In this document: positions 50,801 through 63,964 of the stretch, piece by piece
Layout: each line of letters begins with the position of its first letter
Numbering within the stretch: the stretch's first letter is position 1
Source: Leptodactylus fallax
Taxonomy: Eukaryota > Chordata > Amphibia > Anura > Leptodactylidae
Direction of reading: 5' to 3'
Assembly: GCA_947044405.1 (NCBI GenBank)
Contig: CAMRHE010000655.1
Coordinates: 558,001 to 622,000, forward strand
DNA length: 64,000 bases
The notes under the pieces: generated by a model
What the model was told of the DNA's origin: nothing
What the model saw: the letters and a program-made list of their open reading frames with translations, nothing else
Database searches by the model: none
Translations under genes and position numbers: made by a program

Positions 50801-52390
50801 CCTTTGAGACCCAGAGCCAATAAGAGTGCTGCCTCAATGTCCAATCCAGTGCTGAGTCAGGGCATTTAAACCTGGCATTAAGACTTGACTTGATTACATT
50901 AGTATTCTGGGCTCTGTGTTCTCAGAACTTACTCTCAGTGCATTACCCTGTATGCTGAGTTCCTGGTTGTCTGACCTCGGTTTGCTCTCCTGGATTACTC
51001 TCATGCCTCTGATTTGGTTGTATCTGTGACCTCCTGGACTTTACCCTGGCTTGGACTCATAAACCTCTGCATTCGTTTTGGCAATTCCTGTACTCTCCTG
51101 GTTTTGACCTTGACTTCTGTTTTACTCTCTCTTCCCTCTGTGGGGTTTCTGGCTTTGTTTGTCTGCAAGTTCATCTATTTTCTGGCACCTGGTTGAAGGG
51201 TTGCGACCTCAGTCCAAAAGCAGACAAGTCCTTCCTGCCTTGCAGTGGGGTCTAGTGAGAACCTCAACGTGACCTTAGACTCTACAGAGCGGTGTTGGAT
51301 TATAGCTTGTTTTACTTTTTGTCCTGCCAGTTACCTTCTTTAACAGCAATTTCATCCCCATGGGAATTGCTTAAGCGGCAATTCCATAACAGATATAGCC
51401 CTGTATCACAGGAATGGACAGGTCACTGCCTCCAACAAGATCAGCATATTACTCTCCTGCTTTTATATTTAGCATGAGGTGGTGTATAAAAAAATTATGG
51501 ACATTTTCATATATAATATAAATGACATTGTCTCTTAAATGATTTTATGTGAATCTGAAAGAGCTTATGGCTAAGATGTTGGTTCTTAGGGTTAGCAGGT
51601 GCACAAAGACTGTGTACTCCATACATGACCCAAATCCCATTTAATCTCCATTACATTCTGTTCCGCCTCCATTAGTCCCGTTATCCATACTACTGTATTA
51701 TGATAAATTTAGAAACCTCAAGGACAAGTAGATTAGTTGTTGTATCCAAGGGATATAGTTTAGCTATGACATGGAGCTTTGCCCATTGACATGTACTTCT
51801 CTGTCTTCATTACCAGCTGACATTATATATTTCTAGGAATGAGTTGGGATTCATTAAACTAGTCATTTCAGCCATTCCTACTGACAAACTTCACTGGAAC
51901 TTGATAAGTTAGAGTTTATTTTGTTGTCAAAGTAACATTAGGTTCAAATAGAAGAAAGGGGACACTTTTTGTCCAGAAACAGTGCCACCTGTGTCCATGG
52001 GACATGTCAGGTATTGCAGCTTAGCCCCATTTACGCTAATGTGACATAGCTGCATGGACAGCAGTGACACTATAGTAGATTATATATAATATTGTATATA
52101 ATATGAATTTAGTTTACACATTCATAGATTATGTTCGTACAGATGCAGTAAAGGTGAACTTGACACATAATGCGCTAACTGCACTGTAGCCACAGACATT
52201 AGCTTAATTTTTTCAATGGCTTTTCAATGACTTTTGGTTTGTTTTATGATAAAATATGCTGCAGCAAGTTATCAGGGGGTTCAAGGGGTTGTCTAGGATT
52301 AGGCCAAAAAAAAAAATACTATACCTACCGGCGTTTTAGGCTTATGATTATGAAATAAATGGACACCGCTGCTCTTCCCTATGCAAAACC
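50801..52390. other. no gene recognised
   Basis: The sequence from about 50800 to 51400 is T/C-rich and unlike its surroundings (many ctggttttgacc, ttgcctgc phrases), in the style of an old LTR, but no partner LTR or coding region was found. Confidence 0.3.
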
Positions 52391-52620
52391 TGAGGTTTAA
52401 AGGGGTTATCCAGTGTTTACTATTGATAGCCTATCCTTACGATAGGCCATCAATATTAGATCTGCAGAGGTCCAACATCCAGGCCCCCACAGATCAGCTG
52501 TGTCGAGACAGCGCGGCTCTCGGTAATGTTTACATTTTTGGAGCCACACTGCTCACTCGCTGTACAAATTGTAGTGGTGGGTGTAGGTATTATTTAAAAA
52601 AAAAAAAAAATACTCACCTA
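52391..52620. mobile_element. MITE of the 10955/33300 family
   Basis: gcctatccttacgataggcc and atcaatattagatctgcag match the outer part of the element at 33300, followed by agatcagctgtgtcgagacagc. The right arm is incomplete. Confidence 0.6.
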
Positions 52621-53334
52621 ACCCCTTTCCCATGTACCTGCAGGCTCTGGCTGTAATGATGGCTGCGACTCGCACTTCTTGCGCTTCCGTGCCACAGATA
52701 TCATCAGTCGAAGGCTGGATAATGGAGGCACCAAAACTAACAGCACCAATTATTTGGGAACGATGGGGGCTATAGAAAAAATTCCAAGTGTGCCAGAATC
52801 AGTGGAACTGCGACTATTAATGGATGCTAAGAACTGGAGTTGGTGAAGGGTCCCTTTTAAGTTACAGTCAGCTATTTCTGGAGTTTCATTGCTGGTTGTG
52901 ACTAGACCCCATCATGATCTTACTGCTGGTGGATTCACAATGAAAAGGTGTCTCAAAACCTCATAATTTAGAAATAGAATTTGATAACATAGCCCTAGGA
53001 TATGTCATAAATTTCATTTATGTAAAGGCAAACCTATCTTAAAGAGAATATCTTATGTATGTAATTTAGTCTTAATAATTAGGACGTCTTCAGAAAGGAA
53101 ATGATGTCATACTGTATATTTTTTATTGTGCTGTTTATTTTTTAAAAGGGGTTTTCCAGGATATTTTTTGATGGTGGGCTGTAATCTATCATTTTGTGGA
53201 GAGGGTAATAATTTATGACATTTCTTGAGTCAATTGACTTCTATTAATTTCAGCTGCCATAAAGCACATACACTCTGCTGTGCTGCTTATAGAGGCCATA
53301 CAGGAAGGAAGTGTATTTCTTCTGCTGCCCTCAT

Positions 53335-53690
53335 TATAGCCTATCATTAGGATAGGTCTTCAGTATCTGGTATCTGTCCCTGAACCAATTGGATGTTCAA
53401 GACTGCTGCCAGGCCCAGTACTAAACAGTGTACAGATCCAGGAGTAGATGGCTCTGTATGTTGTATAGCGACTGATTCATGCCATAATAGCTTAGCTCCC
53501 ATTCACTTCAGTGGGAAAAGAGCTGTGGGGACATTGCACAGCCACTATACAGTATACAGAGCCTTCTGCTTTGGATCTGTACACTGTGTAGTACCGGGCC
53601 TGGCAGCAGTTCTGAAGACCTGATTGGTAAGGGGGTTGGGTATCAGCGCAGACCCCTCACCAATCAGATATTGGTGGCCTTACCTAATGA
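53335..53690. mobile_element. palindromic MITE
   Basis: Arms at about 53398-53470 and 53545-53622 are inverted copies (ctgctgccaggcccagtac with gtaccgggcctggcagcag). The outer end gcctatcattaggataggt links it to the same family as 33300. Confidence 0.75.
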
Positions 53691-53810
53691 TGTGACGGAC
53701 ACCGGAAGAGGCCTAAAGAAGACACTGGGAGGCCTCAAGGATGCCCAGGAGAGGTCAGGCAAGCTGAGAATAAGTCTTTGTTATTTTTCTCTTCTCCTTT
53801 GGGCCTCCAC

Positions 53811-53853
53811 TTATCATACTATGGGGGCTGACAAGACCCCGAAGTATAATAAT
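53811..53853. repeat. hairpin, diverged copy of recurrent module
   Basis: Related to the perfect hairpins at 21192 and 21484: ttatcatactatggggg and accccgaagtataataa pair with a few mismatches. Confidence 0.6.
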
Positions 53854-54466
53854 ACCACTTCCAGTTCTATCCAAACAAGTTTGGTACAAAATGAACCAGA
53901 GGGCGAATATTTGCACAAAGAATCTGATGAGGTTTGCCCATTTCTAGATGCCACGTAATATAGTGCCATATCTTTATGGAGCTGATAGGATCTAGGGATC
54001 TAGGATTGTAAGATTTAGGAATTCTAAGAGCTAGAGATCTTGGTAGTGCCAAAATTTATAAGCATGATTCATGGGACCCTCATTCACCGGCTCCATTCAA
54101 GACTTGGCACTTTATGGAAACTTGAACAATTTGCAATGTCAATCCTGGTGGTGAGGGGCGCTGTCTTACCTACAACTGCTTCATTCCAGTAATGGTGTCT
54201 CAGCAGTCATACATACACAAATCAGACATTAATAAAGTGGTATAATCACTGGCAACGATTGGAAATGATCGGTGTGGGATTGGCACAGCCTGCTTGTGCC
54301 AAGGAAACTGGGGCCAGCTACAAATTTTAGATGGAAATGTAGTAAGGAATGGCGGCTGTTCACGACTTTCCTCAGAGGACCACCCTCTGTGACTTCCTAC
54401 TAGGCTACATGGACAGGGATTGTTACGATGAGACAACCCCATAAACAGCATATCCTATCGCTAGAT

Positions 54467-54638
54467 CAGTGATTCCCAAAGTGGTCCAGGTGGACCCCCA
54501 GGGGTCTACGTTAGATCTAATCTTCACATTTTTTGACGAGTTTTGGGAATATGGTAGAAATGTAGCAGCAGGGGGTCCACCGAAAGCAGTAAAATTTTGA
54601 AAGTGGTCTACGAGAAAAAAAAAGTTTGGGAACCTCTG
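54467..54638. mobile_element. 172-bp hAT-type MITE
   Basis: The ends cagtgattcccaaa and tttgggaacctctg are inverted. The flanks CGCTAGAT (54459-54466) and CACTAGAT (54639-54646) form an 8-bp target duplication with one change. The interior is non-coding. Confidence 0.75.
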
Positions 54639-54646
54639 CACTAGAT

Positions 54647-57400
54647 GAATATCCCTTTAAATACCAGGTGTTAAAAGAAATGTATGCTTTCTAATATAAT
54701 TTCAATAGAGCTCAGGTTCTATATTTCATAGGAAGTGATATATTTCACACAAGGGAATCAATTTAATTTTAACATTTGTTCTCTGTCATATTCAATCTTC
54801 ATTTGGAATAGGATTTGGGCCCCTGGGGCCCCTCTGCTTGCTGTTATCTATTTGTTATGCATTTAATGAACAAATGTTATTTAAGCACTCAGTTGGATGG
54901 AGCGATGTGAATTCCAGAATGGGAGCCCCATGTGGCTACTATCTCTTCTAAGGCAATAGTCTTTCTGCAGACTATGTTGGCCACGTGAGTTACAGGTTCT
55001 TCTCCTCAATCCTTGTATTCCCTCCTATGTGTTTGGTTTCAGGGGGATATGTATAGTATGTTTTTTAAGCAGCAGCTGAGAAAAAGAGTTTCCTGGCAGC
55101 CAATTTGCTGGAAGAGGAGACATCTGGCATCAGTACAAGCCCTCGGCAGTGCTAAGCATTGTGCTTTGGCATTCCTGAAGACGGTGGCTCTAATAGGAGA
55201 GGATAGTGAAGCTGCTTCTAGGGAGGAAGCCCAGGAGGTTGGGTAGTAATAGCTGTGGTTATGGTGATAAGGATCTCTACCAGATCCTCCAGCACTCCTC
55301 AGAAGCTGGTGCAGTGCTGAGGGGGCTTGCAGGGTGTATGATGGTGGTAGGTCATGTCCTAGTGGTAAGCCTCCCTGAGCCTGATGGTGGTTGGAGTGCC
55401 CTTGTTGGTAAGTGCAGGAAAAAGACTCAGGAGGCTGTGTTGTGGAAAGCTATAAACTCATGGTTTACTGGATAATGAAAAGGTGATAGCAAACAACGTT
55501 GTCCAGAGGCTGGAGTCCAGTACTTTGTAGAGTCAACAAAGCAGTGGACAGAAACTGGGTGGCCATCCTAAACCTACTGCAAGGCCCATTGACTAAAAGG
55601 TGCAGAGTGAGTAGACTGGTGGGGCAGAGAGGACAAATCCAAGAGTATTACTTGGACTCCTTCTCTTTGAAGTTGTTGGACCTCCAGGAATTTCATGCTT
55701 ATCCCCTATTTATGGTGATAAGTGCTATATGTGGCACAACCCCTTCAAGTAACTAATGTCAGTGACTGTGCAGTCCTGATAGTGTTAACTCAGACTGAGA
55801 CAGTGACTGCACCATTGGGCCTGCAACCCACCTACGTTGCAGCCGAAAGATGACACCATGAATAGTCACATTGTCACTCACAATCAGATCTCTTGAGTAA
55901 AGGACCACACTCTGAAGTTGTGCCTTGTGAGTCTTACAAGCTGTGAGAAGTAATTGGCCTGTATAGGTTTCCGACACTTAATTTTTCCAGGCTGACCACT
56001 GTACATGTGCTGCAGCACTGCCCCATTTTCTTCAATGTGATAAAGGGGCCCGTGCCTCTTTATTTTAGTGACCATATGGATATGTTGAAGTCAGAATAGG
56101 TAAGTGCATTTTCTTCATACACTTTATAGACATTACGAACCCAGTGAAGTGCCCTAAAGGCTGTGAATAACTGGTTGTGGTCAGTCTAGTGGTGATAAAT
56201 GATTGAGCAGCGGTGTAATAGATGCATTTATAGTTGTCGCTGCACGCTTACATCCCCCGCACTGTTAATACTATTTTTGCAAGAGCTGAAAGGAAACATC
56301 ACAGCTGAAAGTGATGGCTGCCCCAGATGTCACACTTCTGTAAGGGCCGAGTACCTGGGGGAGTATCCAGACTGCATTTCCCTTCTTTTCAATCATTTAA
56401 TAGTAATCTCTGTTCCTGAAGACCGACCTGTTCTGAAAAATACTGGGATGAATGGGCCGTGTTATGTGTACACTATCTGATATACCCTCGCAGACTTGAC
56501 AAGGGTGACACGGTGGCTGCAATGGTGCCATTGGTATTGGATTGCCCAATGTCACCGGTGCCTCCCACACTGGTGGGACGGTGTGCAATATGGCGCTCCC
56601 AGTGCCACAGTCTTCAGTGGCCAACATGCCACTTGCCTGGTGAGCCCTCATGGATCAGAAGTCCGGCCATACCACCAGGCAGGCCAGGTCGTCTCTTGGT
56701 GACCTGCCTCCTCACCACAAACTGACCAGACCATACTTGTCCAAGCTTCTCTTTCTCCTCCAGCAAGGAATAGCTGTCCGCCATAGGTAACTTGGGCAAC
56801 CCCTGGCATCAGTGTGTTGCATCCTGGGAGAGCAGTACATAACTTTTCTCATGGTGAAACCTCCTAAAAAAAAAAGGGGTCCTCAATGCCTGTAACATAA
56901 GAATAAACAAAGTCAAATACATATAGTGAATGCATATAGATAAAATGGTACAGTCTTACCATAGTGTGGGTGAACATCATTTTAGGACCAATGGGTAATT
57001 AGGATCAGGGATATAGGGAATAGCCATGTCCCATCCAAGGAACACTTCAGTTGAGTTTGGGATGTTCATGAAGTGGCCCTATTAAACCCCCAATATGAGC
57101 CTCAAAATGACTCCAGCCGTTACAAAGAGAATTCCAAATAACTCGCTCTACAAACATGATCTAGTGTTCCCTAACCATCCTGACACATTTCCCCCTGTAG
57201 TTATCAGGGGATCTACAAGCAAAGAGAAACATAAGGGCCATCACTATATATCCCCAAAAAATATGGCTATGGGCTGGGCATAATAAACAATACAAAAGCC
57301 CACAAAACTTACTTTTTGCAATCCTATTTTCAGACCCATCCAGCCAAACCTCTATAGCCAACCAAGCGTACGGATTAATCGAAGCGACGCAGCTAGGCTA
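54647..57400. other. no gene recognised
   Basis: Several short ORFs occur, none with recognisable domains or splice context. Part of 56880-57400 may be the non-coding end of the Penelope-like relic to the right. Confidence 0.3.
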
Positions 57401-57559
57401 AACATAGAGCACTCTCACAGTGGTGAGTAGTGCAGAGGTATCCCAGCATATGCGCTGGTGCCGCCATATTTTATAAGCTTGTGCTGGACAGCAGCCATGC
57501 TCCTCCCATTACACCGCTCCTCCATTGCAGAGACACCGCTCATCAGCAGTGCATTACTT

Positions 57560-58020
57560 CTAAACAAGGCCGCTTTAACCATTGGGCCAATGGTGCAGTT
57601 GCACTGGGGGCCCCCTTGATTCACTGGGACAGTACAGCATTTAAAGTGATGTCCCATTGTTCCAGACCGCCCGATATGTCACAGCTCCAACTCATCTGTG
57701 TCCTCTGAGCACAGATGAGTGGAGTACAATGGTGATGCAGGGAGCCATCTACCAGTAGCTGCATCATTTGCCAATCCCCGCTCCTGCTCGCGGCCTCCTC
57801 TTCATCCTTCAATGGGCCCTGTGCACAGCACATCATGTCCGTGATGATATATTGTGCGGCGCATGGGCCCCCTAGAGGCTAAACAGAGAAGAGGAGGCTG
57901 CGAGCAGGAGTGGGGATAGGTTCATTTAATAGGGGCTGTTATCAGACTTCCACTGCTTATTAAAAAAAGCAGTGGGGGTGCGGTAGGGCCCCCAAAGGTA
58001 TGTGGCCCACTAAGGGAAGC
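57560..58020. mobile_element. palindromic GC-rich repeat
   Basis: Arms near 57773-57800 (atccccgctcctgctcgcgg) and 57893-57918 (ctgcgagcaggagtgggg) are inverted. The opening ccgctttaaccattgggcc is in the style of a frog hAT MITE. It interrupts the 3' side of the Penelope-like relic region. Confidence 0.5.
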
Positions 58021-58189
58021 ACAGTCCAAACCTGTTCATACCCCCTTGGTTAGCTGGAGAAATTAGGGGCAAAAAAACAAAGCAGAATCAATCTGGTAGG
58101 GAGAACCCCAGATCCTCAAGATAACAGGTAGCCATACTGCATAGCAGGAGCCAACCCAAGAAAGGGAAAGGGTTAGTAGCAGCTGTATC

Positions 58190-59400
58190 AAATTTGTTCA
58201 TTAAGGCCCCTTGGTGTCATCATATCTAAACAAAATATCCATTTAGATTCCCTTTGGAGGGTTTTCCTATCCCAGTCACCACATCTAGGGTTATGCATAA
58301 CTTTCTCAATAGCCATAAACTTAATAGCAGAGAATTCACCATAAGGAGCCTGGTTCATGTGGCATGCAATGGGAGTATCACGTTCATGGGTAATATCACC
58401 AATGTGTTCACCGACTCATCTCCTAAACTCCCCTTTCATTTTCCCCACATATTCAAGCCCACAACTACAGATGGCCCGGTAGGTGATCCCCTGTGTTTTA
58501 CAGTTACTTATGTCTCGAATCATATAGGTCTCTCCTGTCACTAGAGATGTAAAGAACTTCCCGGTCTGGATATAGGGGCATGCTACACAACCACTACATC
58601 TATAGCAACCCTTTATGCCTTTCTCCAGCCACGTCAATTCCCTATCGCAAGAAAAATGGCTATGAACTAAACAAACCTTGAGAGACCTTTCTCTCCTATA
58701 GGTAATTTGGGGATAGTCACCCACAAAACCCCGAAGGTCAGGATCCATCAACAGAATGTTCCAATGTCGTCTTATCACTTTTTTGCTGGTTCTGATCCAT
58801 TATTGAATGTTGTCAACAATCTCACAATTTCAGTAGTCTCCCTCATTGGTTCAGTAGCTGCCGGTAAATCCCTACGGTTCTTGCTGAGTGCATTTTGATA
58901 AGGATCCCTCTAAGAATCTTATCTGGATACCTCCTATCATGGAACGGGTTCCTTAAATCAGAGACCTGTTTAATGAATTCATGCTCCATAGAACAATTCC
59001 GACGCATTCTTAGATAGTGTCCCCTTGGAATACCTCAACTCGGGGGAGCAGGGTGACCGCTATCCCACCTAAGGAGAGAATTTGTTGAGGTTTCCATTCT
59101 TGCCTACTTATTAACACATCCAAGAAGGGTAAAACATCTCCCCCACTTCATATGTAAATTTCCAACCTATTGGGTTACATTGAGGCCAGCCGCAAGGCGT
59201 GTAGTTCATCTTCGAATCATATAGCGCTACCCTGAACTAGATATTTCTATGTGTGTTTGCCTACAGATATATGACACTTCTCCAAGGTGACTGGCTCAGA
59301 ACTAGCGCTTCAGCTCTGGTGGCCCCCGCCAATGTCTCTTTTCCATACATATCACTGCCCATTCTTCGTCAGGCCCCTTTATAAAATTGTTGAGTCAGTT
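58190..59400 (-). pseudogene. second Penelope-like relic
   Basis: The minus strand at 58416-58778 reads as the finger and GIY-YIG region (GCYRCSGCVACPYI, ITYRAICSCGLEYVGK). A tail at 58190-58340 ends MMTPRGLNEQI, the family C-terminus. Upstream pieces to about 59400 resemble the RT thumb region (FLDVLISR) with many stops. It is older than the 42590-45606 copy. Confidence 0.78.
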
Positions 59401-59832
59401 ACAAAAAAGTGTCTAAAGCCAATAATATATTTGGCATAGTTGATGTCTTTCTTGGTAAATCTCCCGCTAGGTTACAATAGATAGATCTGTACCTAGATCT
59501 GCTTTTCCTTCTCTTGTACACTGTAATCCAATCTCCTGTTCAGCCAACATCACGTCACAGTCATCTCATTTAGGACAAAAGACATTTCCCCGGAAATTAC
59601 TTGAGGCTTGAGTCATGGCGGGTCACAAAATGTAATGGAATCTCTAATGTACATCCAGAGTGTCTGCATGTATTGTATCAGCCAAAATCTGAAGCATGGC
59701 TGCAAGAAATATGTTAAGAAATAATTACTGTGTGTTATGTCCTGGGCTGATGGTAAAGTGAAGTATCCAGATGTATGGGAAAAAAACTGAATGGGCTGTA
59801 AGACAGAAGGAAAAGATAATTCTATCATGTAT

Positions 59833-59915
59833 CCTATCTATCTATCTATCTATCTATCTGTCTATCTATCTGTCTGTCTCATATCTATCTATCTATTCCC
59901 TGTCTATCTATCTTT

Positions 59916-59981
<66 letters not shown>

Positions 59982-60014
59982 AGTCTGTCTATCTTATGTC
60001 TATATATCATCTCA

Positions 60015-60063
<49 letters not shown>

Positions 60064-60135
60064 CATATCTATTTATCATGTTTTATCTATTTATCTATCA
60101 CATATCTATTATCTATCTACTTATCTAATTCATAT
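59833..60135. repeat. large compound (ATCT)n microsatellite
   Basis: About 300 bp of ATCT units with interruptions (ctgt, catat, tttt). Overlapping open frames of Tyr/Leu/Ser/Ile are not genes. Confidence 0.95.
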
Positions 60136-61217
60136 CTATATCACCTATCTCATATCTGTCTATCATCAAAAATAGGCAGCACTCCAAAGATGAAAATAAG
60201 TGTTGGTCTTTAAGCCATGCATTTTTTTCTTCCTTTAACTATTTAGGGACATTTCCCTGGACCTATCTATCTATCCATCTTTCTTTCTTTCTTTCTTATG
60301 AACCTCCACCCTTCGCCCAAGTTGGTCTTCCCATACAGGGTCATTGTCAGCCCTGTATGGGAATAATATTTAGGCACCACATGGTGAGATATGTGAGAGA
60401 TACCGGGGCGAGCCTTCACACTGGGCCCTCCACAGATCGAGTTCCGACCTGAGTATACATCACACAAGCAATCTATGGGGTCTCATGGAAAACAGATCTT
60501 CGAGGTTTCTTCAGGATTACCAGAGACATTTAGAAAACTTTCACATAGAAAAATATAATAATGGACCTAATAATGGAGCCATAAAAGCTGACAATGATGT
60601 GACAGAGTGGGGAAGCTGTTAGACACGTATGTAAGGTCATGTCCCATTAAACAGGAAATGGCTGAGATCTGTGGGAAACTCTATGGGGACCTAAGTGGCT
60701 TCTGGTGGGACAGCCTAAAATAGGAAGGTGAAGCCAGTATTAAGATCACGTAAACAGTAACATTAGGAGGATGGTCAGAAATGGTCGGGATGGTCGGGAT
60801 TTTGATCTGTTGTGTTCCTACAGAAATAAAAATTCTATTATTGACCCCACAATTTTTTTTATAAATGAAACCTTCGCATCTTCATTTGTCTTGAGTGAAC
60901 AGAACTCAATATAACTTTATTAGCTACATAATATGTAAAGATGACACTGACAGCAGCATCTCATACCAAGATGCAAATGATAGCATTAGACAGGGCAGTC
61001 TGGTTCCGTTGCCAGCTGTATGACGTCCAAATCCCCCTTGGGAGTTTTAGTTTTAAGAGCTAGGAGACCATAAATGAGGATATTGTATAAATAACAATAC
61101 TGCTGGGAGATACTGCTGTTTGTGACCAGAGCCTGAGGATGTGCAAACCCACAGCGCCCTGCCAAGTTCAGATACCAGGAGTTGTTTACTGGACCCTGCT
61201 TATACTGAAACCAATAT

Positions 61218-61800
61218 CTTGTGTGTCCTCTATGAGACAACTATAACCAATTCTCTGTGTGTCTTCTATGAGAGACTGTAACCAATACTCTGTGTGCGCC
61301 CTGAGAGACTGTAACCAATACTCTGTGTGTCCTCTAAGAGAGACTGTAACCAATACTCTGTGTGTCCTCTAAGAGAGACTGTAACCAATACTCTGTGTGT
61401 CCTCTAAGAGAGACTGTAACCAATACTCTGTGTGTCCTCTAAGAGAGACTGTAACCAATACTCTGTGTGTCCTCTAAGAGAGACTGTAACCAATACTCTG
61501 TGTGTCCTCTAAGAGAGACTGTAACCAATACTCTGTGTGTCCTCTAAGAGAGACTGTAACCAATACTCTGTGTGTCCTCTAAGAGAGACTGTAACCAATA
61601 CTCTGTGTGTCCTCTAAGAGAGACTGTAACCAATACTCTGTGTGTCCTCTAAGAGAGACTGTAACCAATACTCTGTGTGTCCTCTAAGAGAGACTGTAAC
61701 CAATACTCTGCATGCCCTCTAAGAGAGATTGTACCACATACTCTGTCTGTCCTATATGAGAGACTGCACCTAATCCTCTCTGTGCCATCTAAGAGAGACT
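61218..61800. repeat. 35-bp minisatellite
   Basis: Roughly 16 copies of a 35-bp unit (ctgtaaccaatactctgtgt plus gtcctctaagagaga). The central 11 or so copies are identical and the edge units are diverged. Confidence 0.95.
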
Positions 61801-62019
61801 GTTAGGTTGCCACTAATAAGCCAAGCTCTCTACCTTTAAAAACCCTGCAACTTCCAAGCTTTGTACCCATTTGTGACTGTAACTACTAAGCTATTGTAAG
61901 TGCTAAGCATTGTGTCCCTGTTGGAGTGTGTCTGTCTCTTTGCTACACCACACTCAAGTGGGGCCCCAGAATATGTTTAAGGGCCACACACAATGCTGAC
62001 ATGCAAGTTGCCATATATA

Positions 62020-63361
62020 CAGTCATATGAAAAAGTTTGGGCACCCCTATTAATCTTAATCATTTTTAGTTCTAAATATTTGGGTGTTTGCAACAGCCAT
62101 TTCAATTTGATATATCTAATAACTGATGGACACAGTAATATTTCAGGATTGAAATGAGGTTTATTGTACTAACAGAAAATGTGCAATATGCATTAAACCA
62201 AAATTTGACCGGTGCAAAAGTATGGGCACCTCAACAGAAAAGTGACATTAATATTTAGCAGATCCTCCTTTTGCAAAAATAACAGCCTCTAGTCGCTTCC
62301 TGTAGCTTTTAATCAGTTCCTGGATCCTGGATGAAGGTATTTTTGACCATTCCTCTTTACAAAACAATTCCAGTTCAGTTAAGTTTGATGGTCGCCGAGC
62401 ATGGACAGCCCGCTTCAAATTATCCCACAGATGTTCAATGATATTCAGGTCTGGGGACTGGGATGGCCATTCCAGAACTTTGTAATTGTTCCTCTGCATG
62501 AATGCCTGAGTAGATTTGGAGCTGTGTTTTGGATCATTGTCTTGCTGAAATATCCATCCCCGGCGTAACTTCAAATTCGTCACTGATTCTTGTACATTAT
62601 TCTCAAGAATCTGCTGATACTGAGTTGAATCCATGCGACCCTCAACTTTAACAAGATTCCCGGTGCCGGCATTGGCCACACAGCCCCAAAGCATGATGGA
62701 ACCTCCACCAAATTTTACAGTGGGTAGCAAGTGTTTTTCTTGGAATGCTGTGTTTTTTGGACGCCATGCATAACGCCTTTTTGTATGACCAAACAACTCA
62801 ATCTTTGTTTCATCAGTCCACAGGACCTTCTTCCAAAATGAAGCTGGCTTGTCCAAATGGCGCCCAGGGCGGGAAACCCCCCCCCCCCCCACCCCCCCCA
62901 GTACCCCAGACCTGGCAATATCATTGAACATCTGTGGGATAATTTGAAGCGGGCTGTCCATGCTCGGCGACCATCAAACTTAACTGAACTGGAATTGTTT
63001 TGGGTAAAGAGGCACAATTGGTCACCAAAATACCTTTTCTCATCCATGGATCCCAGGAACTGATTAAAAGCTACAGTGAGGTGACGACTAGAGGCTGTTA
63101 TTTTTGCAAAAGGAGGATCTACTAAATATTAATGTCACTTTTCTGTTGAGGGTGCCCATACTTTTGCACCGGTCAAATTTTGGTTTAATGCATATTGCAC
63201 ATTTTCTGTTAGTACAATAAACCTCATTTCAATCCTGAAATATTACTGTGTCCATCAGTTATTAGATATATCAAATTGAAATGGCTGTTGCAAACACCCA
63301 AATATTTAGAACTAAAAATGATTAAGATTAATAGGGGTGCCCAAACTTTTTCATATGACTG
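62020..63361. mobile_element. Tc1 element F, folded-back
   Basis: The ends CAGTCATATGAAAAAG are flanked by TA. The left part holds a minus-strand transposase catalytic domain; after a run of C and G (62877-62900) the sequence turns round and repeats the C-terminal coding region on the plus strand (62918-63125), then the same terminal repeat. Arms of about 430 bp are inverted copies. The N-terminal half and the true 5' side are missing. Confidence 0.85.
62248..62866 (-). pseudogene. Tc1 transposase catalytic domain, N-terminus lost
   Basis: It runs from [20 protein letters not shown], through FQQDNDPKH and LNIIEHLW, to AVIFAKGGSAKY, with all three catalytic residues present. Upstream residues in the frame are translated C/G run and inverted sequence, not protein. 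No helix-turn-helix remains. Confidence 0.88.
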
Positions 63362-63778
63362 TATAATTATATAGCCAAGCCTGGAATACATAGCTATGTA
63401 TACAATGAATATCAACACTGCAAGCAGATGCAATAGTTGGAGCCCAGAAATCAATCTGTGTAATAACCTTATCCTTCTTCCTGAAGAGCCCTGTAATATG
63501 TATGATACAATATAACTGAGCAGTGAGATTACCATAGTAAGATAGTTTGTTGTACATCGGTCCTTAATACCTGCACTGTTTACTATGGTGAGTGATGAAG
63601 CTTAGGTGGGATAATAAGTAGAATAGGATGGTATTGATCCGGAATAAACAGAAACGCAGAGGAGGTAAAGAATTACATGTCTACATCTATAAGTCAACCT
63701 AATGAATCAACACAGGGACAGATTACATGTATGTAATGGAGCTAAGAATGTGCTGTAGTAATAATCATATATAAATCT

Positions 63779-63964
63779 AAGGCTATGCTCACATCTATGT
63801 CAGGTATCCGCCCAGAGATTTCTTACAGATCTGCTCCCGGGGATTTCAGTAAAAATAATGGACACCCAAAAAACTGTTTGTCCAAATTTTTGTCCATTTT
63901 TCCATTCTCTGGTCCTCCAATGGATCAGAAGAATGGAAAGCAAAATGCAGATGTGAACATAGAA
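63779..63964. mobile_element. small MITE
   Basis: The ends aaggctatgctcacatct and agatgtgaacatag are inverted repeats of about 14 bp. The interior is non-coding. Confidence 0.5.

Noticed and set aside
52626..52855. Possible exon after cccatgtacctgcag
   Set aside because: The reading frame is short and unlike protein, and the sequence continues from a MITE without a donor that fits.
53393..53623. ORF of 76 codons (also 33337-33582 on both strands)
   Set aside because: They lie across palindromic MITEs; the reading frames follow from the inverted repeats.
59771..60213. ORFs of Tyr-Leu-Ser-Ile repeats (also 45819-46262)
   Set aside because: Translation of (ATCT)n microsatellites.
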